NCBI RefSeq assembly: GCF_900107015.1
Contig: NZ_FNOI01000005.1
Coordinates: 168,501-232,500 of the forward strand
Direction of reading: 5' to 3'
Length of the DNA stretch: 64,000 bases
From: Litoreibacter albidus
GTDB lineage: Bacteria > Pseudomonadota > Alphaproteobacteria > Rhodobacterales > Rhodobacteraceae
Position 1 is the first letter of the stretch. Every line of letters starts with the position of its first letter. This document shows, in pieces, positions 1 through 7,886 of the stretch. Made by a program: the position numbers and the translations under genes. The notes beneath the pieces were generated by a model. The model was not told the DNA's origin. It did not search any database and saw only the letters and a program-made list of their open reading frames with translations.

Positions 1-166
1 GCACCGGATCGCGGAAAAAGTAGTAGCACCATACGGTAGCCCCCAATCCCAACCAGAAAAGCGGCTCCCAAACGAGAGCGAGCAGCACGGCGATGATGGC
101 GAATATCGTTACAAATTTGCGGCCTTCGGGGTGCATTGGCACCGCCACAATCTTGAGCATGTTCAT
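1..166 (-). CDS. psd: Phosphatidylserine decarboxylase, N-terminal fragment (cut by window edge)
   Basis: Only the first 55 codons are inside the window. The translation starts [18 protein letters not shown] and continues through two closely spaced hydrophobic stretches to WCYYFFRDP, the typical start of the short alphaproteobacterial Psd proenzyme. Psd removes CO2 from phosphatidylserine to give phosphatidylethanolamine at the inner membrane; the self-processing site lies beyond the edge. The ATG at 166 is preceded at proper distance by AGGA. It lies 68 bases downstream of pssA on the same strand, the usual synthase-decarboxylase pair. Confidence 0.9.
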   Translation of the reverse strand, partial: MNMLKIVAVPMHPEGRKFVTIFAIIAVLLALVWEPLFWLGLGATVWCYYFFRDPV

Positions 167-234
167 TTCTAAATCCTGTCCTTTGCGGGGCTGGCACGGT
201 CAGTGACAGTAAAGCAGGCGCAGGGCAAGTGCGC

Positions 235-1023
235 CTAAGGGTTAGCGGTCCGCGATTTACGCTCACGCATATAGGACACGGGCAGCGACCCCAGATACAT
301 CAAGTTTGCGAAAATGAAGGTGTGCCACGGGTAAACCATTAGGCAAATCACCAAAATGGCGGAGCCAATCGCGATCATTGGCAGCAGGTTCCTGTTCACC
401 GAGGCGTGCTTGATGGAGAACGTGGGGACTGTACTCACAGCCAAAAGCGCGATGGCGATCACATAGATTGCAATAACATGAGAGTGTTCCCCGAGGTCAC
501 GCCAGCCGACAAGGCTGATGAACACCGGCATCAACGCCAAGGACGCCAAGGCGGGGGCCGGAACCCCCACGAAGTAGTCTTTTTGACCCACAACAGGCGG
601 CAACGACAGCCCCACGTTAAAGCGCGCCAGACGCAAAGCGCAGCAAATCGCCAGAACGAGACAGCTTAACCAGCCTAGGTTCTGGTAGTCTGACGCATGG
701 TAGAACGCGTTATAGATCAGCAATCCCGGCGCGATGCCGAAGTTGAAGAAATCCGCGAGCGTATCCAACTCCGCGCCGAACGGGCTGGCGGTATCCAGAT
801 AGCGGGCGATTTTGCCGTCAGCAGCGTCAAGAAATACCGCCAGCATGATCAAATACAGCGCTGCCGAAATATTACCCTCGATGCTCATGCGCAGCGACGT
901 CAGGCCCGCACAGATTGCGAACACCGTCACAAGGCTTGGCACGATGTGGCGTATCTTGATGCGCCGTTCCGTCGTGACCGGTGCTAGGGAGGCTTTGTTT
1001 TTCTTGTCTTGCTTAACGCTCAT
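235..1023 (-). CDS. pssA: CDP-diacylglycerol-serine O-phosphatidyltransferase
   Basis: Makes phosphatidylserine from CDP-diacylglycerol and L-serine in the inner membrane. The CDP-alcohol phosphotransferase signature is complete: D69-G70-x2-A73-R74-x8-G83-x3-D87-x3-D91. About six to eight hydrophobic segments follow a basic, soluble N-terminus (KQDKKNK). The 262-residue length is normal for the type II membrane enzyme. It is transcribed toward psd, so the two genes form the phosphatidylethanolamine branch. The ribosome site before the ATG is weak (AGAAG). Confidence 0.95.
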   Translation of the reverse strand: MSVKQDKKNKASLAPVTTERRIKIRHIVPSLVTVFAICAGLTSLRMSIEGNISAALYLIMLAVFLDAADGKIARYLDTASPFGAELDTLADFFNFGIAPGLLIYNAFYHASDYQNLGWLSCLVLAICCALRLARFNVGLSLPPVVGQKDYFVGVPAPALASLALMPVFISLVGWRDLGEHSHVIAIYVIAIALLAVSTVPTFSIKHASVNRNLLPMIAIGSAILVICLMVYPWHTFIFANLMYLGSLPVSYMRERKSRTANP

Positions 1024-1159
1024 GTCTTCTACGGTCTCAACCTAGGAGGTTCAAAATCCATGCGAGTTCTACTTGTAGCATGGCAACGGGTTGCAGGTCA
1101 TTAGCATTGCACTCGCTCCGCGCCTAGCGCTGAGTGACCGCAAACTAACACAGCCGCAA

Positions 1160-1190
1160 AACCAAAAACACCGGCGCGCTGGCCGGTGTT
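1160..1190 (-). terminator. Rho-independent terminator after the HisD-family gene
   Basis: A perfect 9-bp stem, AACACCGGC at 1167-1175 and GCCGGTGTT at 1182-1190, has a 6-base loop. Read on the minus strand it is followed by a T-rich run (TTTTTGGTTTTG). It lies 25 bases past the stop of the HisD-family gene and separates it from pssA. Confidence 0.8.
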
Positions 1191-1214
1191 GTACAATTCG
1201 TGCTGAAAGAGTGC

Positions 1215-2522
1215 CTAGTCAACGCGCTCCTGATGCGCGACCTCAAAGCCCCAGTCGTCGGTTTTACCAAACTTCTGAAGCCGCCAGTCACACGCCCGCG
1301 CGTGGGCGTCCATTCCCTCTGTCCGCGACAACCGCGAGGCGACGCTCGACATCATCGGATCGGCGTCTGTCCTGATTTCCTGCCACGTCAGAACCTTCAG
1401 GAACTTCATCACGTTCAGCCCGCCTGTGTAGCGGGCGGCTTGCCGTGTCGGCAAAATGTGGTTGGTGCCAGAGCATTTGTCGCCATGCGTCACGGTGGAG
1501 CCTTCACCAAGGAACAGCGAGCCATAGTTGCGCAGTCGCGTTTTCCACCACTCCAAGTCTTCCGCCTGCACCTGCAAGTGTTCGCACGCATATCTGTCCG
1601 ACACTTCCGCCATCTGCTCACGGTCGTCGCATATCACGATTTCGCCGTGGTTCGCCCACGCCTCTGCCGCGACTTCGCCCGTGGGCCAGTCCTTGGCGAT
1701 CTGCGGCAGGATACGGTGTACCGTCTCGGCCAGCTCTGCCGAGGTTGTGAACAGCCACACCGGAGACGTCGTGCCATGCTCCGCTTGCGATAACAGATCA
1801 ATCGCCACCGTCATGGGGTCTGCTGTGTCATCTGTAATGACCGCGCTTTCGGTGGGGCCCGCGAACAAATCGATGCCAACACCGCCGAACAACTGAAGCT
1901 TCGCCTCTGCCACGAACGCATTCCCAGGTCCGACCAGAATATCTGCGGGCTTGGCCCCGAACAGCCCCATTGCCATAGAAGCCACCGCCTGTACGCCGCC
2001 CATCTCCAAGATCAGGTCAGCGCCCGCCAAATCCATCGCATAGGCGACGGCGGGGTCGATCGCGTCGCCCCGCGGTGGCGATGCGGCCACGACAAACGGC
2101 ACACCTGCGGCGCGGGCCGTCGCCACGCTCATCAACGCGGAGGCCACATGCGCATACCGTCCACCCGGCACATAGCAGCCCGCGCAGTCCACAGGCACAC
2201 AACGCTGGCCAAGGGTCACACCCGGCTCTGTGTCGATCTGAAAGTCGGTCAGGCTGGCGCGCTGCGCTTTCGCGAAACGCATGATCTGGGTGTGAGCGAA
2301 CTGGATGTCCTGCTTGGCTTGCTCGGACACCTGCGCGATCAGCTTGGCTTTCTTCTCATCCGATAGGGCGAAGTCCTGCGTCCACCCGTCAAGGTCTTTG
2401 GCGTAGCCACGCACGGCGCTTTCACCGTTCTCGCGGATGTTCGCCAGCATGTCTTCAACAATGGCACGTGTTTTGCGGTCAGCGTCCAGCTTGTCCACTT
2501 GCGGGGATTTGAGATGTTGCAT
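1215..2522 (-). CDS. Histidinol dehydrogenase (HisD) family zinc enzyme, HpsN-like paralogue
   Basis: 435 residues of the HisD fold, an NAD-dependent zinc alcohol dehydrogenase. Zinc ligands and catalytic residues are present: Q246 and H249 (SQAEHG), D348, H407, and the E314-H315 pair. Several blocks differ from biosynthetic HisD and match, as far as I recall that family, (R)-sulfopropanediol 3-dehydrogenase HpsN of roseobacters: GCYVPGGRYAHVASA (115-129), EDLEWW (321-326), YGSLFLGE (333-340) and GGLNVMKFLKVLTWQ (367-381). No other his gene is nearby, which fits a catabolic paralogue. Automatic annotation would say histidinol dehydrogenase. Family is certain, substrate is not. Confidence 0.85.
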   Translation of the reverse strand: MQHLKSPQVDKLDADRKTRAIVEDMLANIRENGESAVRGYAKDLDGWTQDFALSDEKKAKLIAQVSEQAKQDIQFAHTQIMRFAKAQRASLTDFQIDTEPGVTLGQRCVPVDCAGCYVPGGRYAHVASALMSVATARAAGVPFVVAASPPRGDAIDPAVAYAMDLAGADLILEMGGVQAVASMAMGLFGAKPADILVGPGNAFVAEAKLQLFGGVGIDLFAGPTESAVITDDTADPMTVAIDLLSQAEHGTTSPVWLFTTSAELAETVHRILPQIAKDWPTGEVAAEAWANHGEIVICDDREQMAEVSDRYACEHLQVQAEDLEWWKTRLRNYGSLFLGEGSTVTHGDKCSGTNHILPTRQAARYTGGLNVMKFLKVLTWQEIRTDADPMMSSVASRLSRTEGMDAHARACDWRLQKFGKTDDWGFEVAHQERVD

Positions 2523-2639
2523 CGGTGCGGCCTCGCTCTTGTGATCGTTAGATCAAGGCATGTTGCAGCGCCGCACGTCGCGCAAACAATAATCGGAGAA
2601 TCTGCGCAACTTTCAAGAAACCCGAAGGCAAGGTTTCAT

Positions 2640-3191
2640 CTAGCCCGTCCCCTCAGCGTCGGGAGCATCAACGGCCAGCACTTTCAGGCGGGCCAAGGGT
2701 ATCAACGGAACCGGCTGCGGCGCAGCCAGCCGCGCCATCCCCGTGGCGGTTTTAGACACCATAACCGTATGCGCATCCGGTCGGCTGACCTGCGACGCAA
2801 AGCCGTAAACCTGCTCTATACGCAGCAGCAGCGGCCACAAAAGCTGCGGCCACGCCAGCCCGTGCAGGACAACCCGCGTGGCCCCGTCTACAAATGCCGC
2901 ACTAAGCTGCGGGGCCGCCATCACGATGCTCGCCCCGTCGATGACTTTATGCTCCAGCGTACCTTCAACGCGCACCGGCAAATGTGGGCCTTCCAGCGCC
3001 GCCACAGCCATCGCAAAAAGTGACGGGTCACTCATCAACAGCGCCGCCATACCCGCAAAATCCGCTGCGATGTCCAACGGCAACTTCACACCTAGGCCTG
3101 CGCGCAGCAGTAAGTCTTGGATGTCCTGAACCGAACGGGCTTCAGCCACGTACTCGGGACCATCCGCCAAAAACTCGTCGATCCAGCTCAT
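2640..3191 (-). CDS. Uncharacterised protein, 183 aa
   Basis: I do not recognise this protein with confidence; its composition and length vaguely recall DUF3726-type proteins of Rhodobacteraceae. It begins MSWIDEFLADGPEYV, is rich in Ala, Leu and Val, and has no signal peptide, clear membrane helix or metal motif. It contains two similar beta-rich stretches (LPVRVEGTLEHKV and HTVMVSKTATGMARL). It lies 117 bases upstream of the HisD-family gene and 51 bases downstream of the aldehyde dehydrogenase stop, all on the minus strand, so it may be in an operon with the HisD-like enzyme. Confidence 0.7.
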   Translation of the reverse strand: MSWIDEFLADGPEYVAEARSVQDIQDLLLRAGLGVKLPLDIAADFAGMAALLMSDPSLFAMAVAALEGPHLPVRVEGTLEHKVIDGASIVMAAPQLSAAFVDGATRVVLHGLAWPQLLWPLLLRIEQVYGFASQVSRPDAHTVMVSKTATGMARLAAPQPVPLIPLARLKVLAVDAPDAEGTG

Positions 3192-3242
3192 GACGCGTCA
3201 GCACAGGGCGGCAGCGCCGCCCCATGTTGGTTTTCCAGCAGC

Positions 3243-4685
3243 TTAAAAATCCACCGCCGTGTATTTGACGTCCATATAGTCGGCCAGCCCTTGGCTGCCG
3301 CCCTCCTTGCCAAGCCCGCTTTCCTTCACGCCACCAAACGGCGCTTCCACGGTGGTGATCAAGCCGGAGTTCACGCCGATCATCCCGTATTGCAGCTTCG
3401 CGTTGAGCTTGAAAATCCGGCCCACATCGCGCGTGTAAGCATAGGACGCCAATCCGAAATCGGTGTCATTGGCCCACGCAATCGCGTCGTCTTCATCCTC
3501 AAAGCGAAAGACCGGCGCGAGTGGCCCGAAAATCTCTTCCTTGGCGAATTTCATGTCTTGCGTGGCCTCGGTCACAACCGTGGGTTCAAAGAAGCTATGC
3601 CCCTTCCCGTGGCGGCTGCCACCGGTCACAACCTTGCCGCCTTTTGCGGTGGCGTCGGCCACGAATTCTTCCACCTTGGCGACTGCGTCCATGTCGATCA
3701 GCGGACCCTGCTCCACGCCGTCCTCGCGGCCGTCACCGACCTTCAGGTTCTCAACAGCGACCTTCAGCTTTTCCACGAACTCATCGTAGACGCCGGATTG
3801 CACATAAATACGGTTCGCGCAGACACAAGTTTGGCCAGAGTTGCGGAACTTCGACACCATCGCGCCCTTCACGGCGGCGTCCACATCCGCGTCGTCGAAC
3901 ACCAAGAACGGCGCGTTGCCGCCCAACTCCATCGACACTTTCTTCACCGTATCGGCGGACTGGCGGATCAGCTCTTTGCCCACTTCGGTAGAGCCGGTGA
4001 ACGTCACCTTGCGCACGCGCGCATCGTCCATAATCGCGCCGCCGATCTTGCGCGCGGAGCCCGTCACCACGTTAACGGCGCCTTTAGGATATCCGACCTC
4101 TTCGGCCAAAGCCCCCCACGCCAAACCGCTGTAGGGCGTCGCGGTGGCGGGCTTCGCCACGACCGTACAACCAACAGCCAGCGCCGGTGCAATCTTGCGC
4201 GCCAGCATCGACGACGGGAAGTTCCAAGGTGTAATCATACCCACGACCCCCACCGGATGGTTGGTCACCAAGAACCGGCGACCGTTCGTCGGCGCGGGTA
4301 CAATCTCCCCCTTGGCGCGGCGCACTTCTTCCGCGAACCAGCGCACATACTGCGCGCCGATCCCGATCTCGCCCATAGCCTCCGCCATTGGCTTGCCCAT
4401 CTCCACGGTCAGCAATTCCGCCAGCGACTTCTGGTTGTCCATCAACGCGTCGTGCAGTTTCCAAAGCAGGCCGACCCGCTCCATCAGCGCCATGCCCGCC
4501 AACCCGTCAAACGCAGCCGACGCCGCATCAATCGCGCGGCGCGTCTCAACGTCGCCGCAGGCAGGAACCGTGCCAATCACTTCGCCCGTCGCGGGGTTGG
4601 TCACGTCGATAGTGTCGCCACTGTCCGCGCCGACCCATTCGCCGTTGATGAAGTTGGCTTCTTTCATGTATTTTGCGTAGCTCAT
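3243..4685 (-). CDS. gabD: NAD(P)-dependent succinate-semialdehyde dehydrogenase family protein
   Basis: A 480-residue aldehyde dehydrogenase oxidising a semialdehyde to its acid, normally succinate semialdehyde to succinate. The PWNF motif (N155), cofactor lysine K178, general base E253 (MELGG) and nucleophile C287 (SGQTC) are all seen. GabD-like features include [19 protein letters not shown] at the start and [19 protein letters not shown] at the end. It lies 6 bases downstream of the aldose epimerase, so an alternative substrate such as a sugar-derived 2-oxoglutarate semialdehyde is possible. Confidence 0.85.
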   Translation of the reverse strand: MSYAKYMKEANFINGEWVGADSGDTIDVTNPATGEVIGTVPACGDVETRRAIDAASAAFDGLAGMALMERVGLLWKLHDALMDNQKSLAELLTVEMGKPMAEAMGEIGIGAQYVRWFAEEVRRAKGEIVPAPTNGRRFLVTNHPVGVVGMITPWNFPSSMLARKIAPALAVGCTVVAKPATATPYSGLAWGALAEEVGYPKGAVNVVTGSARKIGGAIMDDARVRKVTFTGSTEVGKELIRQSADTVKKVSMELGGNAPFLVFDDADVDAAVKGAMVSKFRNSGQTCVCANRIYVQSGVYDEFVEKLKVAVENLKVGDGREDGVEQGPLIDMDAVAKVEEFVADATAKGGKVVTGGSRHGKGHSFFEPTVVTEATQDMKFAKEEIFGPLAPVFRFEDEDDAIAWANDTDFGLASYAYTRDVGRIFKLNAKLQYGMIGVNSGLITTVEAPFGGVKESGLGKEGGSQGLADYMDVKYTAVDF

Positions 4686-4691
4686 ACCCTG

Positions 4692-5678
4692 TTATCCTTT
4701 AGAAATCGCGAATTGCGTATGTTGTATGTAGGTCTCGCCCGGGTGCAAAACAGCCGTGGGAAACCCTTCGTTGTTGATAGCGTCGGGCCAGACTTGCGGC
4801 TCCAGCGCCACGCCGGCATTCGCGCCGTAGCGCCGCCCGCCCAGCCCAACCGGCTCAACCGCCATTTTGAAGGCATCATAGACCTGAAGCCCCGCCTCGG
4901 TCGAGCGCATCTCCATCGACACCCCCGACATGAGCGACCGTAGCGACCCGATCCGCCGCAACGGTCGGCGCGCATCAGACAGGCACAGGTTGTGGTCAAT
5001 GAAAACGTCGTCATGGATCGGGCGTTCTGTGCGGAAATCATAGCGGGAGCCGGTGACGTCCCGCGCCTCCCCCGTTGGGATAAACCCCTCGTCCACCACG
5101 CTCATCCGGTCCGCGTCAACCTGCATTACATGCGCGGCAGTGGACGGCGCGCCGTCCAAGTTCCAGTAGCTGTGATGCGCAAAATTGCACAAAGTCGGCG
5201 CGTCCGTCGTGGCCTCGATCTTGATATCCAACACCCCGCCCGCAAGGCAGGCGTAGGTGCAACGCACGGTCATATTTCCGGGGTAGCCCATTTCGCCGTC
5301 CGCCAGATCAAGGCGCAGCGTGATCCGGTCCGGCTGCACGTCCGCCACCGTCCAATTGCGTTTTCCGGCCCCCAATGCGCCGCCGTGCAGGTGGTGGCGT
5401 CCCTCAAAGTTCCGGTCCAGTTGATAGGTCACGCCGTCCAGCTCGAAGCGTCCCTCGCCCGTTCGATTGGCGCTGCGCCCGACAATCGCGCCAAAGTAGG
5501 AGCTGTCCGTCAGGTAGGGCGCGAAGCTGTCGAACCCCAGCACCAGTGGCGGCGCGTGCCCGTCCAGCCGCAAGTCCTGCAATGTCGCCCCGAACGACAT
5601 CACATGCGCAACCAATCCGCCGCCTTCAATGCGGTGGCGCGATACCGCGCTCCCGTCCGGCATTTGTCCAAAACTCAA
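4692..5678 (-). CDS. galM: Aldose 1-epimerase (galactose mutarotase family)
   Basis: Interconverts alpha and beta anomers of galactose or related aldoses. Family blocks are GRHHLHGG (93-100), NFAHHSYWNLDG and the catalytic-glutamate block GVALEPQVWPDAINNEGFP. Length 328 is normal. The start is TTG at 5678: a GAGGA sequence (5687-5691) sits 8 bases upstream, while the first in-frame ATG at 5663 has no good ribosome site. It is co-transcribed with gabD and divergent from dgoK, in a sugar-acid catabolism locus. Confidence 0.85.
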   Translation of the reverse strand: MSFGQMPDGSAVSRHRIEGGGLVAHVMSFGATLQDLRLDGHAPPLVLGFDSFAPYLTDSSYFGAIVGRSANRTGEGRFELDGVTYQLDRNFEGRHHLHGGALGAGKRNWTVADVQPDRITLRLDLADGEMGYPGNMTVRCTYACLAGGVLDIKIEATTDAPTLCNFAHHSYWNLDGAPSTAAHVMQVDADRMSVVDEGFIPTGEARDVTGSRYDFRTERPIHDDVFIDHNLCLSDARRPLRRIGSLRSLMSGVSMEMRSTEAGLQVYDAFKMAVEPVGLGGRRYGANAGVALEPQVWPDAINNEGFPTAVLHPGETYIQHTQFAISKG

Positions 5679-5833
5679 CAGATCGATCCTCTTTGCTTTG
5701 ACGCGCAGTCAGTGTTCCGACGCACCAAAGCCGACCCTGCGGCAAGCTGCAAGCAACGTTCCGGTATGTGACCCTGTTTTGATCCGCTCAGGGGGGGCTT
5801 GGCCCGCGCCATTTGTGTGCTACTAACCGATGC
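5679..5833. promoter_or_regulatory. Divergent galM/dgoK control region
   Basis: A 155-base region between divergently transcribed sugar genes must hold both promoters. It contains a tandem 7-base near-repeat, GCAAGCT then GCAAGCA (5742-5755), and two GTTCCG elements about 45 bases apart. No regulator gene is adjacent, so no operator can be assigned. Confidence 0.4.
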
Positions 5834-6745
5834 ATGTCAGAACAGCTTACATTTCCCGATTGGATTGCCGTCGACTGGGGCACCTCCAGCCTAAAGGTTT
5901 GGGCTATGGGCGCGGACGGCACCGTTTTGGCACAAAACCACTCGGGGCAAGGCACGGATGACACCGCGCCGGATGACTTCGAGGTCACGTTGCTGACCCA
6001 CATCGCCCCTTGGCTTGGCCGTGACCACACGCCTGTGATTGCTTGCGGCATGGTCGGGGCTGCGCACGGTTGGGCGCAGGTGCCCCACCGCGCGGTGCCC
6101 TGCGCGCCCCTGGGCACGCCACAAACGGTAACTTGCCGCGATGCCCGCATCTCCATGCACATTCTGCCCGGGTTAATGCAGGAACGCTCCGCCGATATTA
6201 TGCGCGGGGCAGAGACGCAGATCGCGGGTTTCCTCGCGCAGAATGCGGATTACGACGGCATCATTTGTCTGCCCGGAATTCACACGAAATGGGCGCACAT
6301 CAGCGCCGGTGAAATCGTGTCGTTCCAGACCTTCATGACCGGAGAACTCTTCGACCTGCTCAGCCGCGCCTCAATGTTGCGCCACTCCATCGGTGAGGGC
6401 GGCGGCATCGACCAGGAAGCCTTCACCGGCGCGATAGCAGACACCATCAGCCGCCCCGAAGCCGTGGCCACGCAGCTCTTCAAAATTCGCGCTGTGGATG
6501 TGTTGCACACCGCACAGACATCCGTATCCCGCGCGCGCCTGTCCGGCATCTTGCTGGGGTTGGAACTGGCCGCCGCACGACCCTATTGGCTAGGTCAGCC
6601 GGTCGCCCTGATGGGTCCGCCCGCCGTGACCGCCCTTTATGACAAAGCCCTGTCCGCCCAAGGCGTCGCCCCGACGCACCACGACATCGACACCGCGACC
6701 CTGCAAGGTCTCGGTCTCGCTTACAAAACCCTTTCCACGGGATAA
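5834..6745 (+). CDS. dgoK: 2-dehydro-3-deoxygalactonokinase (KDGal kinase)
   Basis: Phosphorylates 2-keto-3-deoxygalactonate to its 6-phosphate in the De Ley-Doudoroff route. The N-terminal phosphate loop WIAVDWGTSSLKVWAMG and the block LPGIHTKWAHI, which leads into a TFMTGELF motif, are characteristic of the DgoK family. The ATG at 5834 (MSEQLTF) is preferred to an upstream TTG at 5813, which would add only MCATNRC; neither has a strong ribosome site. Length is 303 residues. The partner KDPGal aldolase and galactonate dehydratase are not in the window. Confidence 0.9.
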   Translation: MSEQLTFPDWIAVDWGTSSLKVWAMGADGTVLAQNHSGQGTDDTAPDDFEVTLLTHIAPWLGRDHTPVIACGMVGAAHGWAQVPHRAVPCAPLGTPQTVTCRDARISMHILPGLMQERSADIMRGAETQIAGFLAQNADYDGIICLPGIHTKWAHISAGEIVSFQTFMTGELFDLLSRASMLRHSIGEGGGIDQEAFTGAIADTISRPEAVATQLFKIRAVDVLHTAQTSVSRARLSGILLGLELAAARPYWLGQPVALMGPPAVTALYDKALSAQGVAPTHHDIDTATLQGLGLAYKTLSTG

Positions 6746-6750
6746 CACAT

Positions 6751-6770
6751 GCGCGCGTCTCACCGCGCGC
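6751..6770 (+). promoter_or_regulatory. Intercistronic GC hairpin between dgoK and the SMP-30 gene
   Basis: Alternating GCGCGCG (6751-6757) and CGCGCGC (6764-6770) form a 7-bp stem with a 6-base loop, followed by AAGAAAAA rather than a T run. It is more likely an mRNA-stability or expression-tuning element than a terminator. Confidence 0.45.
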
Positions 6771-6789
6771 CAAGAAAAATGGTAACGTT

Positions 6790-7650
6790 ATGAGTGCAAC
6801 AATCCACGACGATCGCGCCTGTATTCTGGGCGAAGGGGCTTTCTGGCACCCGCTGTTGAACAAACTGTTTTGGGTCGACATCATTGGTCGCCGCATGTTG
6901 TGCGACGATGGCCGCGCGTGGCAGTTCAACGAACATGTCTCCGCGATCGGCTGGGTCAGTGAAACGGTGTTGCTCATCGCGACAGAGACCGCGTTGATCA
7001 CGTTCGATCTCACGACGGAGGCCCGACAAACCGTGTGCCCGCTGGAAGCCGACAATCCCGCCACCCGCTCCAACGACGGGCGCGCGGACCCATACGGCGG
7101 TTTCTGGATCGGCACGATGGGTAAGAACACGGAGCCGGACGCGGGCGCTATCTACCGCTACTACAAAGGGGAGCTGCGTCGCCTGTTCGCGCCCATCACC
7201 ATCTCCAATGCCATCTGCTTCACTCCCGACGGGGCCTACGCCTATTTCACCGACACCTATTACGCCCGTGTGATGAAGGTCGCGCTTGATCCTGACGGTT
7301 GGCCCTGCGCCCCGCCCTCGCGGATTCTGGACCTCAGCAAAGAAGGCTTCAACCCAGACGGGGCAATCACGACCGCCGATGGCGAACTGCTGATTGCGCA
7401 GTGGGGGGCGTCGAACGTTGCTCACTACGGCCCCTTCGGCAACCTGCGCGGCACCTTCGATTTGCCAACGGCGCATATCACCTGCCCCGCCCTTGGCGGC
7501 CCCAAGCTATCAACACTATTTGTGACAACGGCGCAGCAAGGCCTCTCACCGGAAGCCCGCGCGGCCCAGCCGGACGCCGGAAAAACCTTTGCCATTGAGA
7601 CGCCTCTGCGCGGTACGCCTGCGCCGCAAGTCCTTCTGCCCGACAGCTAA
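6790..7650 (+). CDS. SMP-30/gluconolactonase/LRE family lactonase
   Basis: A six-bladed beta-propeller lactonase that opens sugar-acid lactones, plausibly galactonolactone here. Metal-site residues are recognisable: E15 (ILGEGAFWHP), the RSNDGRADPYGGFWIGTM block with its Asn and Asp, and NPDGAITTADGELL. Length is 286 residues. It follows dgoK by 44 bases on the same strand, and together with aldose epimerase and KDGal kinase suggests oxidative galactose (or similar aldose) breakdown. No strong ribosome site precedes the ATG. Confidence 0.88.
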   Translation: MSATIHDDRACILGEGAFWHPLLNKLFWVDIIGRRMLCDDGRAWQFNEHVSAIGWVSETVLLIATETALITFDLTTEARQTVCPLEADNPATRSNDGRADPYGGFWIGTMGKNTEPDAGAIYRYYKGELRRLFAPITISNAICFTPDGAYAYFTDTYYARVMKVALDPDGWPCAPPSRILDLSKEGFNPDGAITTADGELLIAQWGASNVAHYGPFGNLRGTFDLPTAHITCPALGGPKLSTLFVTTAQQGLSPEARAAQPDAGKTFAIETPLRGTPAPQVLLPDS

Positions 7651-7662
7651 ATGCGCAACAAA

Positions 7663-7696
7663 AAACCCGCGGAAGCTTTGAAGCGACCGCGGGTTT
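7663..7696. terminator. Bidirectional terminator between the SMP-30 gene and tRNA
   Basis: Arms AAACCCGCGG (7663-7672) and CCGCGGGTTT (7687-7696) pair perfectly over 10 bp, with a small inner GCTT/AAGC stem. On the minus strand six Ts follow, so it should stop the tRNA transcript; on the plus strand it is followed by TTTATT after the lactonase gene. Confidence 0.75.
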
Positions 7697-7698
7697 AT

Positions 7699-7775
<77 letters not shown>

Positions 7776-7886
7776 AATGGGCGGGGGATATGAAAACACG
7801 GCGTCGGGGTCAAGCGCGAATATTGGGTTTAGCGCTTGCCATTGCGTCCTTTGCGAGAGAACTTCGCGCAAAATACGGAGGATCTC

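Noticed and set aside
3117..4943. A 608-codon plus-strand open frame
   Set aside because: It is antisense to the aldehyde dehydrogenase gene, whose protein is clearly conserved; such long shadows are common in high-GC codon-biased DNA. No ribosome site or family match.
5813..5833. Upstream TTG start for dgoK
   Set aside because: It adds only seven residues outside the family and has no ribosome site.
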